64,000 nt of DNA from Metallyticus violacea (Eukaryota > Arthropoda > Insecta > Mantodea > Metallyticidae). How positions within the stretch are numbered: position 1 is the stretch's first letter; each line of letters begins with the position of its first letter. Location: assembly GCA_030762175.1 (NCBI GenBank), contig CM060842.1, forward strand, positions 61,068,501-61,132,500, in the 5' to 3' direction. Shown here piece by piece: positions 45,926 to 57,954 of the stretch. A model generated the notes under the pieces. The model did no database searches, was not told the DNA's origin, and saw only the letters and a list, made by a program, of their open reading frames with translations. A program made the position numbers and the translations under genes.

Positions 45926-47415
45926 TGTACTTTATGTAAAAAGCTTAGAAAGTTGATTATTCCTGAGTTTATGATGATGCTCATTGTCTTTTCAAATATT
46001 TCAACATATTTTCTTCTAAATACTTTAAAAGTGGGATCAAAAAGACAAATTTAGCAGTGGTAGCTGTAATTGGTTGAAATTCAAGACATTCTTCTAGCGG
46101 AACAGTCTTGGTTAAATGTAACATTTTTTTATTTTGTCATAATGTTACTTTGCACCTTGCGGTTGGCAAGCTTTGACTTTCATAACGTGACGCAATGATG
46201 ATGGATGACCAGAACTAAATTTGTTGAGGAGTGCGAACGTTACATCATCTATGTTGACGTTATCTTTATTGTATGCTATAAAGTGCAGTTGGACGCTACT
46301 GTCCTGAGGCACGCCGCCGCTTGTTTCTTGCAGATAAAGGACTCGCTCTATCTTCTTTTTGATCTACTGAGCGTGTAATGTGCTTTGCTTTCGGAATATC
46401 CTACATGATATTAGCAAGGGATAAGGGAGTTTACTGTGTTTACCCTTGGGGTGTTTTGTGGATTCTTGGATTTTCATTGAGGTTTTGTTATTCATACTGT
46501 AAAACTTTTTCTTCTTTTTTCTGTTAAGCCCCCCTCTTGTAGATAGCGTTTTCTGCGCAAGATTGTACACAAAGCAGAGCAGCGCAGCATTAGAGGGACG
46601 TTTTCGGGTTTCCACTCTAGAAAAAGTAATTTAATTCCCATAAGCTAATCTACCTTTACTTTCATATTACAAATAAGATTGAACTTGAAATCTCAAAGAG
46701 GCAATCAAGCAAACAGCACTTCCTGATTTCTGTTCTTTAACAGTTGGAACAACTTTTTGACATCGGCAAACTGCACTCGCTTGATCAGTATGGCTTCCGA
46801 TCCCGCGTAGATTTCTTCAGAACTCTAACAAATCACATCCTAATGAAGTATACTAATTTTGACATCAGAAAGCGAAAAAATAGTAATAAGTTCATGTCAA
46901 TTTTGCAAAATTAACTCAATGGGCAATTTGGTTGTCGCGATATGCATATTGCAAGCCAGGAATGCGGTCTCATTATTATATGGCGTTTCAGTCGCCAATA
47001 AATTCTGCCGACAAGAATTTGATGTTCTTGGTAAAAACGAGGTTTCGTCTACATAATTTTCTAGACAGTGATCCTAATAGTACTCTTAAACTTCAATATA
47101 CGAGTTAGTGAAAGTGAACATGCTGTCACCCTCTTATATTCTCGAGATGACAGCTTTGTCATTAATCATATGAAGTTACCATGCTATTAAAATAGACTAA
47201 TGAAATGTTGAGTGAAAGCCTGAAAACTTCTAACTTTAGTGAGGTTCTCACCTTGCGTTTTGGCGCTGGAGCGAAATGTTGAACGGTCTTACACCCCGTT
47301 ATGTTTGTCAAATGAAGCTGATGTCTCCAGGGTGTACGAAATACATTTTGTTTTCCCAGTAGTGGCGAATGTCATGTCGAAGAACCATACATTAGTATGG
47401 TCTTTAATGATTACC
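45926..47415. other. Unassigned non-coding sequence
   Basis: No gene recognised. An 83-codon minus-strand frame at 46364-46615 has a poly-Lys run from a T-rich tract and no domain. Confidence 0.4.
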
Positions 47416-47692
47416 ATCACAACTAAACGGGAGGTCTGTGGTTCGAATCCCGCCAGGACCGTCCTCCCTGACTGGGGTTTTTTCCAGGTTTTCCTCAGTC
47501 TTCATAACTGGCAAATGCCGGGGAGGTACCTAAACTTAGGCCTGGAACGCTTCCTTCCTTAAAAAAAAAAAAAAATCCTTTCCCAGTTTATCATTTCATC
47601 TCATGTATCATCAGTGTCACCGCCTGTGGTGCCTCAGTAGTGAAAACGGGCGTTAAACACTACTCAAAAAAAAAAAAAAAATCACAACTAAA
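47416..47692 (+). repeat. 5'-truncated SINE B with 12-bp duplication
   Basis: ATCACAACTAAA at 47416-47427 recurs exactly at 47681-47692. Between them the element starts inside the tRNA-like region (CGGGAGGTCTGTGG), keeps an intact B box GGTTCGAATCCC (about 47432-47443), lacks the A box, and carries the whole body to AACGGGCGTTAAACACTACTC and an A tail at about 47665-47680. The high match to the 35855 copy suggests a recent insertion. Confidence 0.95.
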
Positions 47693-50277
47693 ATACAACT
47701 TACTTCTCTGTTCGTTTCTATACATATCTGGTAGAAGTGTTGGTCCATTTCTGCTTACGTGAACAATGGAAAGAACTTAGACTGTAATGCTTTGGTTATT
47801 GTATACTTAAAAAATCTGAATATTTAAATAAAATTATTGATATGAGGGATTTTGGGGATATACGCAAGGTTAGATAATAAAGGTATAGCATTAAATGTTT
47901 ATAAGCTTACGAACAGGGAGAGGGCGGGAGTAATAGCTAAATCTTTACTCGTGTTAATATGTGCTACTGTGCATCCTTGGGAGATCTATTCACTGCAAAG
48001 ACATCGACTGCACAACTGACGTGCTAGGAGGTTTTACGTTTTTCCAACAGTATGGCAGTGGCAGCAAGTAGTTCTTCGCTGCTGCAAAGTTCCGAGAGTA
48101 ATATTAATGACAGAGCAAGTGAGAGAAGAGTCTATTTGAGCCATTTCTAAGGAATTCTGCAGAATGTGCTCCATTTAAGCAGTTTATCTGTTTTGCACAA
48201 TTGCGAACTATGAATATCAACGTGGTATTTAAACCCTTAGCCTGCCCAGGAAAGAGTTTGCAAGCATTTTTGTTACCGTTGAACATCCACCTTTTGCTGA
48301 CTGGACCGCGATGAGTGACTGACTTATGGGAGATGGGCATGCGCAGATGCGAAAGATTGCAACAGGTGCATTGTCCACGGTGCGCGCGTGACCTTGTGCG
48401 GGCTGTAGGGAGCGTTCACCCTCTGCCTGCAACAGGTGAGGTGAGCAAGTGAGACAGAGATAGGCGTGGCTAATCTCGACGAAGCTCTGGGCTCGGCGTG
48501 TATCAGTCAATCGGAAAGCGAGGCTGCGCTCTGCCCTGCTCTGCTACTACGGCGTTCCGGTAGTTTTCGTTTCGTATCGCTTACATTTAATTGCTGCTAC
48601 ATTTACCTGGATACCTTGCAAATATTAAAAGTAAGGATGTAAAATTACAGCTGAGCATTTGAAGCTAGAATTAGGTACATGCTGAAATTAAAATTAGGGA
48701 CATGCTACTGAAAACTGAAGAAAATGTCAACTTTCATTATGCTTTTGTTATGGAGGTACTCAGAATGTTGTGTCTTACATAACATTTTTGTAACCAATTG
48801 GTTGAAGCTCGCATCTGATACACAGCTCTATCTTATCACTTAACTTTAGATTTCAATTATCCGCTAATTTATTTTTTTAACATTTTATGTACTGGAAATC
48901 ATTTATTCTTCTACACCGTCGACACAAATTAATGAAACTTTTCACAAAGCTTCAGAGCATATAGAAGAATGGTTGTACATTGCTTTATTCTGTTTAAGAA
49001 AATAGGCTAAATACTTTTGTACTGCAAATTTGAAAAAAAAAAAAAAAAAAAATGAAATTTTTTATTTACATTTAAACCATTAAAGATTCACTAAAATAAA
49101 TTCACAGTGCTATAAAATGGAATTTTGGATTTATTAAATTTGAAAAATATTCATTAACTTTCGTTTTGTTAAAGTAATATAATCCCTGAAATTAAATTAT
49201 TTTAATTATTTTTCAAAAAATTAATTTAATTTAATTAAAACTGTTCACATATATTGCAACACACAGACTATGTAGTAAAAATATTCAGTTTTAGCAGCAC
49301 GTTATACCCTTAGACCTAAGTAAACTTCTTTCCACCCAGTACACTACAAGACCCACAGTGTGATGAAAGCAATGCCGGATTGAATTACCAGAAATACAGT
49401 ACCTAAACAAAATATAATAATCCACAAAGTTAACATTTACACCGGACCCATCAGCCACAGAACTGAGCAGAACCTTCATAAGGATGTTATCTAAGGTGGG
49501 ATGTTTGTTAACACTTGACATATAAATATCAGATGCAAGAGCAAAGAGATTCCTTTACTAGCAAGCTCAAAATGGCGAAGAAAATAACCTCTTTATTGAC
49601 TAGAATAGAAGAAAAATATAAATGTTTATATCACTCAGCATCAGCTGGTGGGGACTGTGGCATATTCCTGTCAAAGCAGTGTCAAGAGAACATCTTGGAA
49701 GTCTGGATGCGACATTCATCGGTCAATGGGTCTTGCAATATGACTCAGCACAACCCTATGTGATGCATCAGTTTAAACCGCACTGAAGTTTGTTTGGATC
49801 AGCTCAAGATGCAGGCAGCGGGGGAAATGCCTCTGGGTGCCATCTGGGTCGCAATATCAGATTTGCACAAAGAACATGTGCAAAGGCCAAAGATGATAAT
49901 TTTGAATGATTGATAGTGTTGATGGATGAATATAATTTAATTGATTATAGTTTTCTGGGTCTTCATTTCAAAATATAACTCTTTTTTAATAGGAGACATC
50001 ATTTAGCAGTGCAAGGTACATCAGGTTATAACATCACACAATAAGGAGATAAAGTGATGGTAAAGAGCCTCGGAGGCTGTACGTTGCTGGTCTACACAGT
50101 AATAAAAATCTGAGTAATGCCTAATTATTCCTCATAATTACTTCCGACTTTGATAAATGAAACTCAACTGTACTTTCGTCCTCGATGGAGCATGTACGTT
50201 ATACAGAGAGGGTGAAAAGCGAATTTTGAGCAATTTAAAACTCGAATAGAACAGCTAAGGGAGACAACCCCTAGACT
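47693..50277. other. Unassigned sequence with a CpG-rich patch
   Basis: Mostly AT-rich, with an A run at 49033-49051. The segment 48300-48560 is GC-rich with many CpG dinucleotides and a good donor-like AACAG|GTGAGGT at 48431-48442 on the plus strand. It may be a promoter or exon (see findings). No other feature. Confidence 0.4.
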
Positions 50278-50425
50278 ATATTTATTGTTGTTTATATACG
50301 GACGCTCTTTTAACATTTCAAGTTGTCAGCATACCATTCAATTAAGGCCGATAAATTTTGCTCAGTGGCCTCTTTTTTCAGGCTTGAGGTTCTTTTACGA
50401 AACGGGATCCAAGGATTTACTTCTC
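50278..50425 (-). repeat. SINE family A 3' part, diverged
   Basis: On the minus strand: AAGAACCTCAAGCCTGAAAA, then AGAGGCCACTGAGCAAAATT, GCTGACAACTTGAAATGTTA and GAGCGTCCGTATATAAACAA. The head and first body half are absent or unrecognisable. Confidence 0.75.
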
Positions 50426-50959
50426 TTCCGAATATTAATAAAACTCTGTATTTTAAATATTAATTCTCTACCACGACAACCCTAGGATCAACACAATCCC
50501 TAACGAAAAACATCAAGTGAGGTTAATAGCTTGCTGGTATAACATATGGCTCATAGAACCAACTGTGCCTCGAAACCATATAGAGAGAAAAATTTTTTTT
50601 TTAAAAACTCGTTTTTAGTATTTTATTGAGCAAACTGTCATCTGAGGCAGTGAGGTTAGCTTATATAATAAACAAATATATCGAAAAATACTACAGATAA
50701 TTAAAGAATTAAACATTAACAATTCGACAAGATTAAAAGTAGATATATTTTTCTGTTTTCATTATATTTTACACATTTTGACTCATATCAAATGATTGGG
50801 TTTAAAAAATACGACGCGTAACTTCGTGTGAGTTGGATAATTTCGGACAGAATTCGTTTAAATGACATCGGAACTGTGTGGGTTTTGTTTTATAATAAAG
50901 AACTGTAAGAGGCTCAAGTGATATCGCTTTCGTCAGGAATGTATTTTCCCTCCATTTCG

Positions 50960-51440
50960 CTTATTAGATTGGGTTGGATGGAGGCGGTATTTTTCAGTAC
51001 TTCAGCCGTGCTCAAGGTTGCTTGTGTCTAGGCCCTCAATGGAGGCACTTCCGGGAGGAAGGGATGAGGTGACGGAGACAGGATATATGGACGGCGAGAC
51101 ACGGGATCCCTAATATTGTTTTTAGATATATCACCTCGAAATCGGGAGAGTGCCCTTCCAAGGAGTTTAAGCCCCCCCCCTCAAAAGGGCCGCTTTCACC
51201 CAGGCGCCGAAGCAGAAACCTTTCCAAAGCGCAAGCCATCATCACACCGCACCTAGCACCAGCGCATCTCGCATAGAACGTTCGACCCTGTAACAAACTT
51301 ACATGAAATGCGAAAGAGGACATGTGTAAAGGAAATATTTATGCCTACATTAGCCTAAGTGACCAGGGGAAATAGTGAAATAAATCAAGGTCAGAATGTG
51401 CGGCCTCAGCGGATTTAAACCCTATCGCCTGGGCCACTTC
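50960..51440 (-). repeat. SINE family C copy with long insertion or divergent middle
   Basis: Ends match the copy at 53206-53510: GGAGGCGGTATTTTTCAGTA and TTCCGGGAGGAAGGGATGAG on the left, and AAGGTCAGAATGTGCGGCC on the right. About 200 bp in the middle (51150-51350) are not shared with that copy; part of this (CCCTGTAACAAACTTACATG, then AAATGCGAAAG) recalls the window-start copy. The tRNA-like head at about 51440-51400 is shortened. Confidence 0.65.
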
Positions 51441-51466
51441 ACTTGGTTGTTTATAGCCGAAGACCC

Positions 51467-51655
51467 CTTCCAACGTGGGAGGCTAAAGGCACGGAGGTCT
51501 GCAGTTCTGTTCCCGCTGGGACCGCCCTGCCTCACTAACTTGTTTTTCCAGACTTTCTTCAATGCCAAACACTCGAATTTAGATCTCAAAAATTTCTTTT
51601 GCACAATTTTCTTCTCATTTTATCGTCGATGTCCACCGCATATAATGTCACAGTT
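51467..51655 (+). repeat. Diverged SINE family B copy
   Basis: GGGAGGCTAAAGGCACGGAG and a damaged B box (AGTTCTGTTCCC) are followed by GGGACCGCCCTGCCTCACTA, TTTTTCCAGACTTTCTTCAA and GATGTCCACCGCATATAATG. The family order is kept, with a large deletion in the middle. Confidence 0.65.
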
Positions 51656-52557
51656 AGAATTATTAAAATAATGTAAATATACAGTGTTTTAGTGCATAAA
51701 ACTGAATATTGATGCCATTGTTGTCAAGCAAAGGGCACTGGAGAATGTGCATGTATCTCCCATGAAATATACAATACTAGCCTAGTGTGGAAGTTAGGTA
51801 CACAGGATCTTCATTAATGAAATTGACAGACGTCGAATTTCTGTTTGACAAATAAGACAAAAGACTTTGGGAGCTCATTTTCAGCAATATCCTCAAAATC
51901 TTACGTCATTTGTGTTTAGAGCACCGCTAATCCACTGAAAATGACCTCGCGTTAATTACTGTTGTTCACGAGTATCGACTACTAATATCATTGTGAAAAG
52001 AAATTGTAAACATCTCATGGGTCATTGAAGAGGCCTAAAATAGGCCTCGTGTATAACTCACAAGTTAGTCATAAACTGCCCCTGCATTCGCAGAAGAGAT
52101 CGTTGTGCTGTTTCTGCGCGGCCGTCTCTTTCCGTGCACAATGAATACAGATCGCCGTTGCAAATGATTTTTCTGTTAATTTGTTGAGCAGCTGGACGGC
52201 AATAAACTCACTCAAAGCTATTTGCAGTTTGTCACACATCAATCGACTTTTGACAACCGAATAACATAGGAATTTATGGCCGCCCAGGTAGCAGACCTAA
52301 TACCACCAGATTTGAAGGCCAAATATCAGAAAAATACACGGTATCGACCAGAGTACTACGGTAATGAACTGTCAGAAACAAAGTAAAGTTGAGTGTACAA
52401 CGAGGAAAAAGTCATTCTTAGCATTTACTAAGGAAGTAATTTCCCCATATATTTAGAAAGTAATGTATATTAGTATAAAAATAGAAATGTAAAAATCAAT
52501 CTTTTATATTAACCACCCTGTAGTTACACTTTTACAAGAAAACGAGAAAATACACTT

Positions 52558-52592
<35 letters not shown>

Positions 52593-53205
52593 AAGCAGCA
52601 AAAGAACGCGGAGGAAGGGTGAAAAATAAAAAGGAAATTAATACAGGGTAAGAACAATCAACGTTGAAGCAGAAAATGGGAATGAACATTATAGTGAAGA
52701 AATAGAGATTGGAAAGGACAAAGGGTTTCTGTGCACCTGCAATAAAGAGAGGAATCATATTTAATATTAGCATGAGAAATGAAATCAGTTATTTACGATG
52801 TTATTTACTTTAGGAAAAGTTGCTGATTGCAAACGTAACTAAAGAATAACGAGGGTTAAAATGTGAATATGAAGGTTAAATTTGTTACGTCACGAAAGAT
52901 CGAGATTACTTCCTTACTGAATGAAGTTTGTACACTGAAAGTGGTAATTCCTTTATGGAACGTATACCGAATAGCAGTGCGTAATGTAATTGCTTTCCTT
53001 GGGTACAAGGACCGTTTATAATAATACAAAAGTCAATTATCCAAAACGTAATAAAAACATAAATGTGGATAAAATGAGAAGTGGTACATATTTCAGCTTA
53101 ATAGGTTTGAAACTGTCGCTTTTTGAAATTCATCTGATAGTCCTGTTAACAGCGAATATTTTCAATAAATTTAATATTTTAATATCTATATTGGATGGAT
53201 AGTGT
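51656..53205. other. Unassigned sequence with a 31-base poly-A
   Basis: An A run at 52560-52590. Nothing else recognisable on either strand. Confidence 0.4.
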
Positions 53206-53510
53206 GAGAGGGAGGATATTTTCGGTACGTCAGCCTTGCTTTGTGCCTAAGCCCTAATTGGGGCATTTCCGGAGGAAGGGATGAGCTGAGGGAGACATCG
53301 GGCGGTGACTGCGCGGACGTAGATGAGGTACCTAATATGATTGCAAATGGGTCACCGCGGCAACCCCCCACTCGGAAGGTCCATTTCCATTCCAGACGCC
53401 TGGGAACCGGCGAAAATCCAAGGTCAGAATGTGCGACCCAACGGGAATTGAAAGCGGGACTTTCCGAATGCGAATGTCAAGCGTTACCGCCTGAGTCACC
53501 CCCAATTGGT
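53206..53510 (-). repeat. SINE family C, best copy
   Basis: On the minus strand the head reads GGGGGTGACTCAGGCGGTAA, with the A-box-like TGACTCAGGCGG and a degraded B box (CTTTCAATTCC near 53445). It is followed by CGCACATTCTGACCTTGGAT, CCAGGCGTCTGGAATGGAAA, a CCCGATGTCTCCCTCAGCTC block and CCGGAAATGCCCCAATTAGG. About 300 bp, and GC-rich compared with its surroundings. No clear tail or duplication. Confidence 0.7.
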
Positions 53511-54145
53511 CATATCTATAGTTCTAACAATCTGTTTCGGCAGTTGAACAATTTAAAAACATCTTAACTGCTAAGATCTTTCCTACAAATAAATTGGAAA
53601 ATAGAGTATATCAAAAGACATTAAGAGAATAGAAACTTGAAACACTCACAGAGTTAGAGAAGTTTTGGGATTCGATTTTTCAACACGTTATTTATATGAT
53701 GTAATTAAAGCATTAGCCTACAAATCTAGGATTATTTGCTCTTATAAACGAAATAACTTTATTCTGAAATGCTTATTTTATAAGTCATGCTTTAAATTAA
53801 ACTAAAGAACCATTTACATTATAAATCACACCTTTATGTCCTTTCGTCTGGTTGCTTTGTCCAGAAATTCTTGCATTTCTGTGGATCACTGACCTCCTGT
53901 TTGTTTTGCTTGGCTTGTATATTGCCGAGGGTTGCAAGCAGGAGTCTGCAAATCAGAACATCGCCCATAGCCAGTAATTAATGACGGCGCATAATCCGAG
54001 AGCGTTCACCGTTCTCTAAAAACCAGAGCTAAGTAATATTTGAGAGCAAGTGGCCAAGGAGGTATTTCTTATCGCTCCTACTTTGCCCCTTGGACATTAT
54101 ATAATATATTCTATAGGTATTCTTCCATGTAAAGCGCTTCCTAAT
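53511..54145. other. Unassigned non-coding sequence
   Basis: Nothing recognisable. Confidence 0.4.
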
Positions 54146-54330
54146 TGCCGCTAGGAGTACAGTTGTGTTAAGAAGAGGAATTAATAAAGGGTTAAAAGGT
54201 TTAATTCCTATAGGAGGTCATTCTACTCTAAGTTCAATTGTAGGGGTAAGTCTTCTATGAAAGAAAGTTCAGAAAAAAGAAATAAAGAAAAAAATTTCTG
54301 ATACAATAAATAAGATTATTATAAGATTGT
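54146..54330 (-). pseudogene. Nuclear mitochondrial fragment: cox3, N-terminal half
   Basis: The minus strand reads ILFIVSEIFFFISFF, then TGA, then TFFHRRLTPTIEL, RVE, TGA, PPIGIKPFNPLLIPLLNTT and VLLAA. With TGA as Trp (invertebrate mitochondrial code) this is the conserved SFFWAFFHSSLSPT...WPPxGI block of cytochrome c oxidase subunit III. Both TGA codons fall exactly on conserved Trp positions. Similarity fades before about 54330 and after about 54146. It covers a different part of cox3 from the fragment at 17739, so two separate events or one scattered insertion are possible. Confidence 0.87.
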
Positions 54331-57300
54331 TTGTCGGTCTTATAACAGGTACTTGCAATCCAAATTCCTCCCTGCCCCGCAAAATGCTGGATATGAGACT
54401 GCAAATGATAAGAGTGTTAACGTTAATTATGTTTAAATACCAATAACTGAAACGATTGTTGTACAGAGAGAACAAAAATTGGCTGAGTAATTGTAAATTC
54501 AGCCTGTTTGTAAAAACTTTAGCCCTTTAATAAAATGCCGCATTTTGGTGTAAGTTTGATTCAGTACTAAAGGAACCATTCATGAAAATCGACGGACAAA
54601 CTTTCAAGCTAATTTTGTTGCGTCTATAATTTATCAACTGCATGACATATTTTAACGAAGTAAACAGTAATAGACAAAACAACGATAAATGTATGCAACA
54701 TGATCTTGAGGTTGATCGGGTGACGTCATCTTGCGCTAAGGAGAGGAGAAGTTGATATGGGCATCGGCGTGTCACGCGGCAGCCGAGACTATGTAGCTCA
54801 AGAATACAAAGCGATAAAACGTTTGCAGTAATGTCAAACGATTTGCAATAATCTAAATTGAGCAACAACCAGCAGTTGATAAGAATAAATTGGAAAAATT
54901 CGCGAGTGAAGTTGGGTGAAGAGAGGAAATTCACAATGTCGAGGCATACAGCACATGTGGGAGCGGTTGTATTCGCAATGGACATTTTTTTCATTCTTAT
55001 ACCTTATTCACACATAAAAATTGTGGCTGTATCTCCGGATGTTGTGTGTGTTTGCAAACTCAATTATTTTTGTTATAGTTCGCCTGGTGATCTCCAGCCT
55101 GATTATAAAAATGAGCTAAATTCATATGATGAACACAATATGTCTAGTCTCGTTGTCAGTTAATTAAAAGCAAATGCAGTCTGGGCTTTTTAACATTAAA
55201 ATTAAGTGTTAATTTTAATCTAACCCATTCTGAGACATCCTTAGTTCAGCAAAGTATACGCATCAAAATATTTACTGAAAAATAAAATACAGTAAACGGG
55301 AAAACTGCATATATAGTTTTAACTACCGGCATCAGTATTTACATTTTGGTATGTGGTCTACAATTAAATAAACATATAAAAATTAATTGTATCGCTGTAA
55401 TTGAAATGATGTTGCATAAAATGCATTAGCACTCATCAACACGATGAATATTTAAAGGCAACATATATTTTAAAATGTTACAATATGGTGAATGTTTCAC
55501 AATAATTATAAAATAGCTAGGGGTTAATTTTGTGTTTTTATGAGTCCTGCAATTAGGCTATAGTTTATTGGTAAACAGGCTGGTATCATGCAAATTTCAC
55601 AAGCATATTTCTTAGTTAAAGGGGCTAGGTATTTACAAACCGGCGGCACATACAATAATACTTCTACATATAAATATACAACTCAGAAAAAAGCAGAGAC
55701 ATAATAATTGTTCTTCTGCAGTGTTAAAATTACTAACGTTAGTACAAAACATTCTACGTTGCGTTTTTCGTTTTCATTTTCTTTCTTCTGCCTCTCTACC
55801 TTTACAGCTTCTCTTTCGCGCTGGGCAGAGGCTGTCACAGTCAATAACGTTCGTTATCGCGTTTAGAATGGATTTGCCGTCAAAGTTCTCGTTGTTTATG
55901 CGCAATGGGCTTCCTGTTACAAAACCATTGCTTTGCAACCAGATGCGACGTTTAATCGTTAACTGGAACTGCCATGCAAATAAGAAAAAGCGTTTCAAGG
56001 GCACGTGTAAAAGCAGCAGAAGCCATTATCATTTGTTGTAACAGGTGAGAACCTGCTTTGTGTTTGTTTTGACACCTACAGTTGAGTAGGTTTTTAGGGA
56101 CGTTTTCATTGTTATCAAGTCTTTATACCACGCAGACTTCAAGATCTTTCTTAATCTCTCTATTTCCTCGTTGGTTTTGCGGCACACAGGCACATCCGGG
56201 CTGGATTTCATTTTTGAGCAAGGTTTTGAAGTTTTCCTTCCCTGAAACAGACGAGAGCCGGAAAACTAATGGTGTAGAAACATTTCGGATTCATTTGCAG
56301 TATTATTAGCTCATTTCACTTAATATCCCGAAGCTCTAAACCAACTGATTGGGTACTTTTGGGTGTTTGCTTTATGAAACAAGGAATTTGTTTTCTATTG
56401 TCTTTTAATTTTCCTTTCTTTAATTCTTTAATTCTCTTAATATCATGTATATTACCTTCTAAGATATTCTTAGTGCTGCCTTTATGATTTTGATGTTATT
56501 CTTTGCTTTTGCATCTAAGATGTGTGACGCATATTTTTACATAATTATTGCTAGATATAGTAAAAAAAAAAAAAAAAAAACCTTCCTGAAGGAGGAATTG
56601 CTGACGGAGAATACCTTGACAAAAGTTTTCATACAACAGCTTCTAAGAATGAAGATTTGTCTAGGCACCACCAAGCATACCAATGAAAAGACATGTGATT
56701 AGGAAAATTTAATCTCGGCGTACTAGACCGGATTCGCTACTTCTTAGAAAAAATATAACTCCCTGAATGTCTAAAGAGCCTGGATGGGGCAAATTGCTTT
56801 AAAACATCCCTTAGAGGTGTCGTAAATCAAATCCAAGTTCTCTGAATCAGCAGATAAGTTATCAAGATGGCGGAATTCTCCTAAACCGATATATTGCACA
56901 GTATTAATTTCCTTTTATATTTCCATAGCTGCTACATTTTTATGCGTTAAAAATATATCAACAAGCAGTATTTCCCCTCCTGAGGTTCCCAAGCACGATT
57001 AGCATCACTGTGCTTTGCTTGCACCCGATTTAATGAAAACGATGATGGAGTCTTACTTCTTAAACACGGAACACTAGATTTAAAAGTATTTGAAACATAA
57101 TTCGGAACCTTTTTATTTTGCAATATATGCTGTAGCAAAACTCTGTTGAAATATAAAGAAGCAAAAATTTACAAGAAATACATAAAATGTGTAAGAAATA
57201 CTTATTGAGGATTCGATTTACATGCACCAGAGTTTACCAGAAACCTGAATATTTAAGCACCAAGACAGCAGGAAACAAGTTTTTAAACATTAACTACATG

Positions 57301-57434
57301 CAAAAGTATATTAAAATATTTTTGCACTAAATTAATGCACACAGCAATGAAATATTACACGTTGAAGTATGTATGCTTCCTTACACGATATTAAAATACA
57401 AAGGACGGCACATTCCTACATATCTGTGTACCTA
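54331..57434. other. Unassigned non-coding sequence
   Basis: The longest open frame in the window (155 codons, minus strand, 54527-54994) lies here. It has no recognisable domain, and its composition is that of translated AT-rich DNA. An A run lies at 56562-56580. No exon could be assigned. Confidence 0.4.
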
Positions 57435-57810
57435 CAGTGTAGTAATACGTGAGGTTATTTGAGTTGAGGGAAGGCAGAGCCGGCTGCATATTGAAAGAAG
57501 CCGGTAGTCAAGGCTGAAATTCATATGCAAGTAGCAGGTTGTAGTTACCTGTTACTCGGTGCTTTCATTGTGCAAATTGTTCTTCTTTAGTTATGCCACT
57601 ACATAAATATAATCTTGTGGAACGGAAAAGAAAATATCCCTACTACCGTATTTCAGATACAGAAACAGTTTGCCAACTTTTTAAAAAGTTACGAAAAAGA
57701 ATATCACTCAACGACAAGAAACGTGTTTCGAACTGCCGTATAGGAATTTGCAATGTATTGCCACTGAGGGTAATTATTTTTAAATCTCTCATAACGCATG
57801 CTAGTGCTTA
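57435..57810 (+). repeat. HTH-bearing repeat, copy 3
   Basis: Homologous to 11285-11751 and 14235-14680. It begins with GTGAGGTTATTTGAG (57449-57463), contains the leader CAAGTAGCAGGTTGTAGTTA, and then a start codon and open frame MPLHKYNLVERKRKYPYYRI followed by TETVCQLFKKLRKRISLNDK. This is the least broken version of the transposase-like HTH. The shared block GCAATGTATTGCCACTGAGG lies near 57750-57770. The frame ends at about 57826. The downstream partner of its terminal motif is at 59099-59113. Confidence 0.62.
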
Positions 57811-57849
57811 TTATTTTCAGTTTTAAATAATTAATCATTTTATGCTTTC

Positions 57850-57852
<3 letters not shown>

Positions 57853-57891
<39 letters not shown>
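57853..57891. repeat. Poly-A run (39 bases)
   Basis: An uninterrupted A run between the HTH-bearing repeat and the mariner relic. It could be the tail of a retrotransposed piece, but no source is obvious. Confidence 0.97.
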
Positions 57892-57893
<2 letters not shown>

Positions 57894-57954
57894 GTTAAAA
57901 TAAAAACACTAACTATAAGAGATTGTTTTGATAGTGAAGAGATGTCGCAACGTA

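Noticed and set aside
54527..54994. 155-codon open frame on the minus strand, the longest here
   Set aside because: No recognisable domain, composition of translated AT-rich DNA, no splice or promoter context; chance is adequate.
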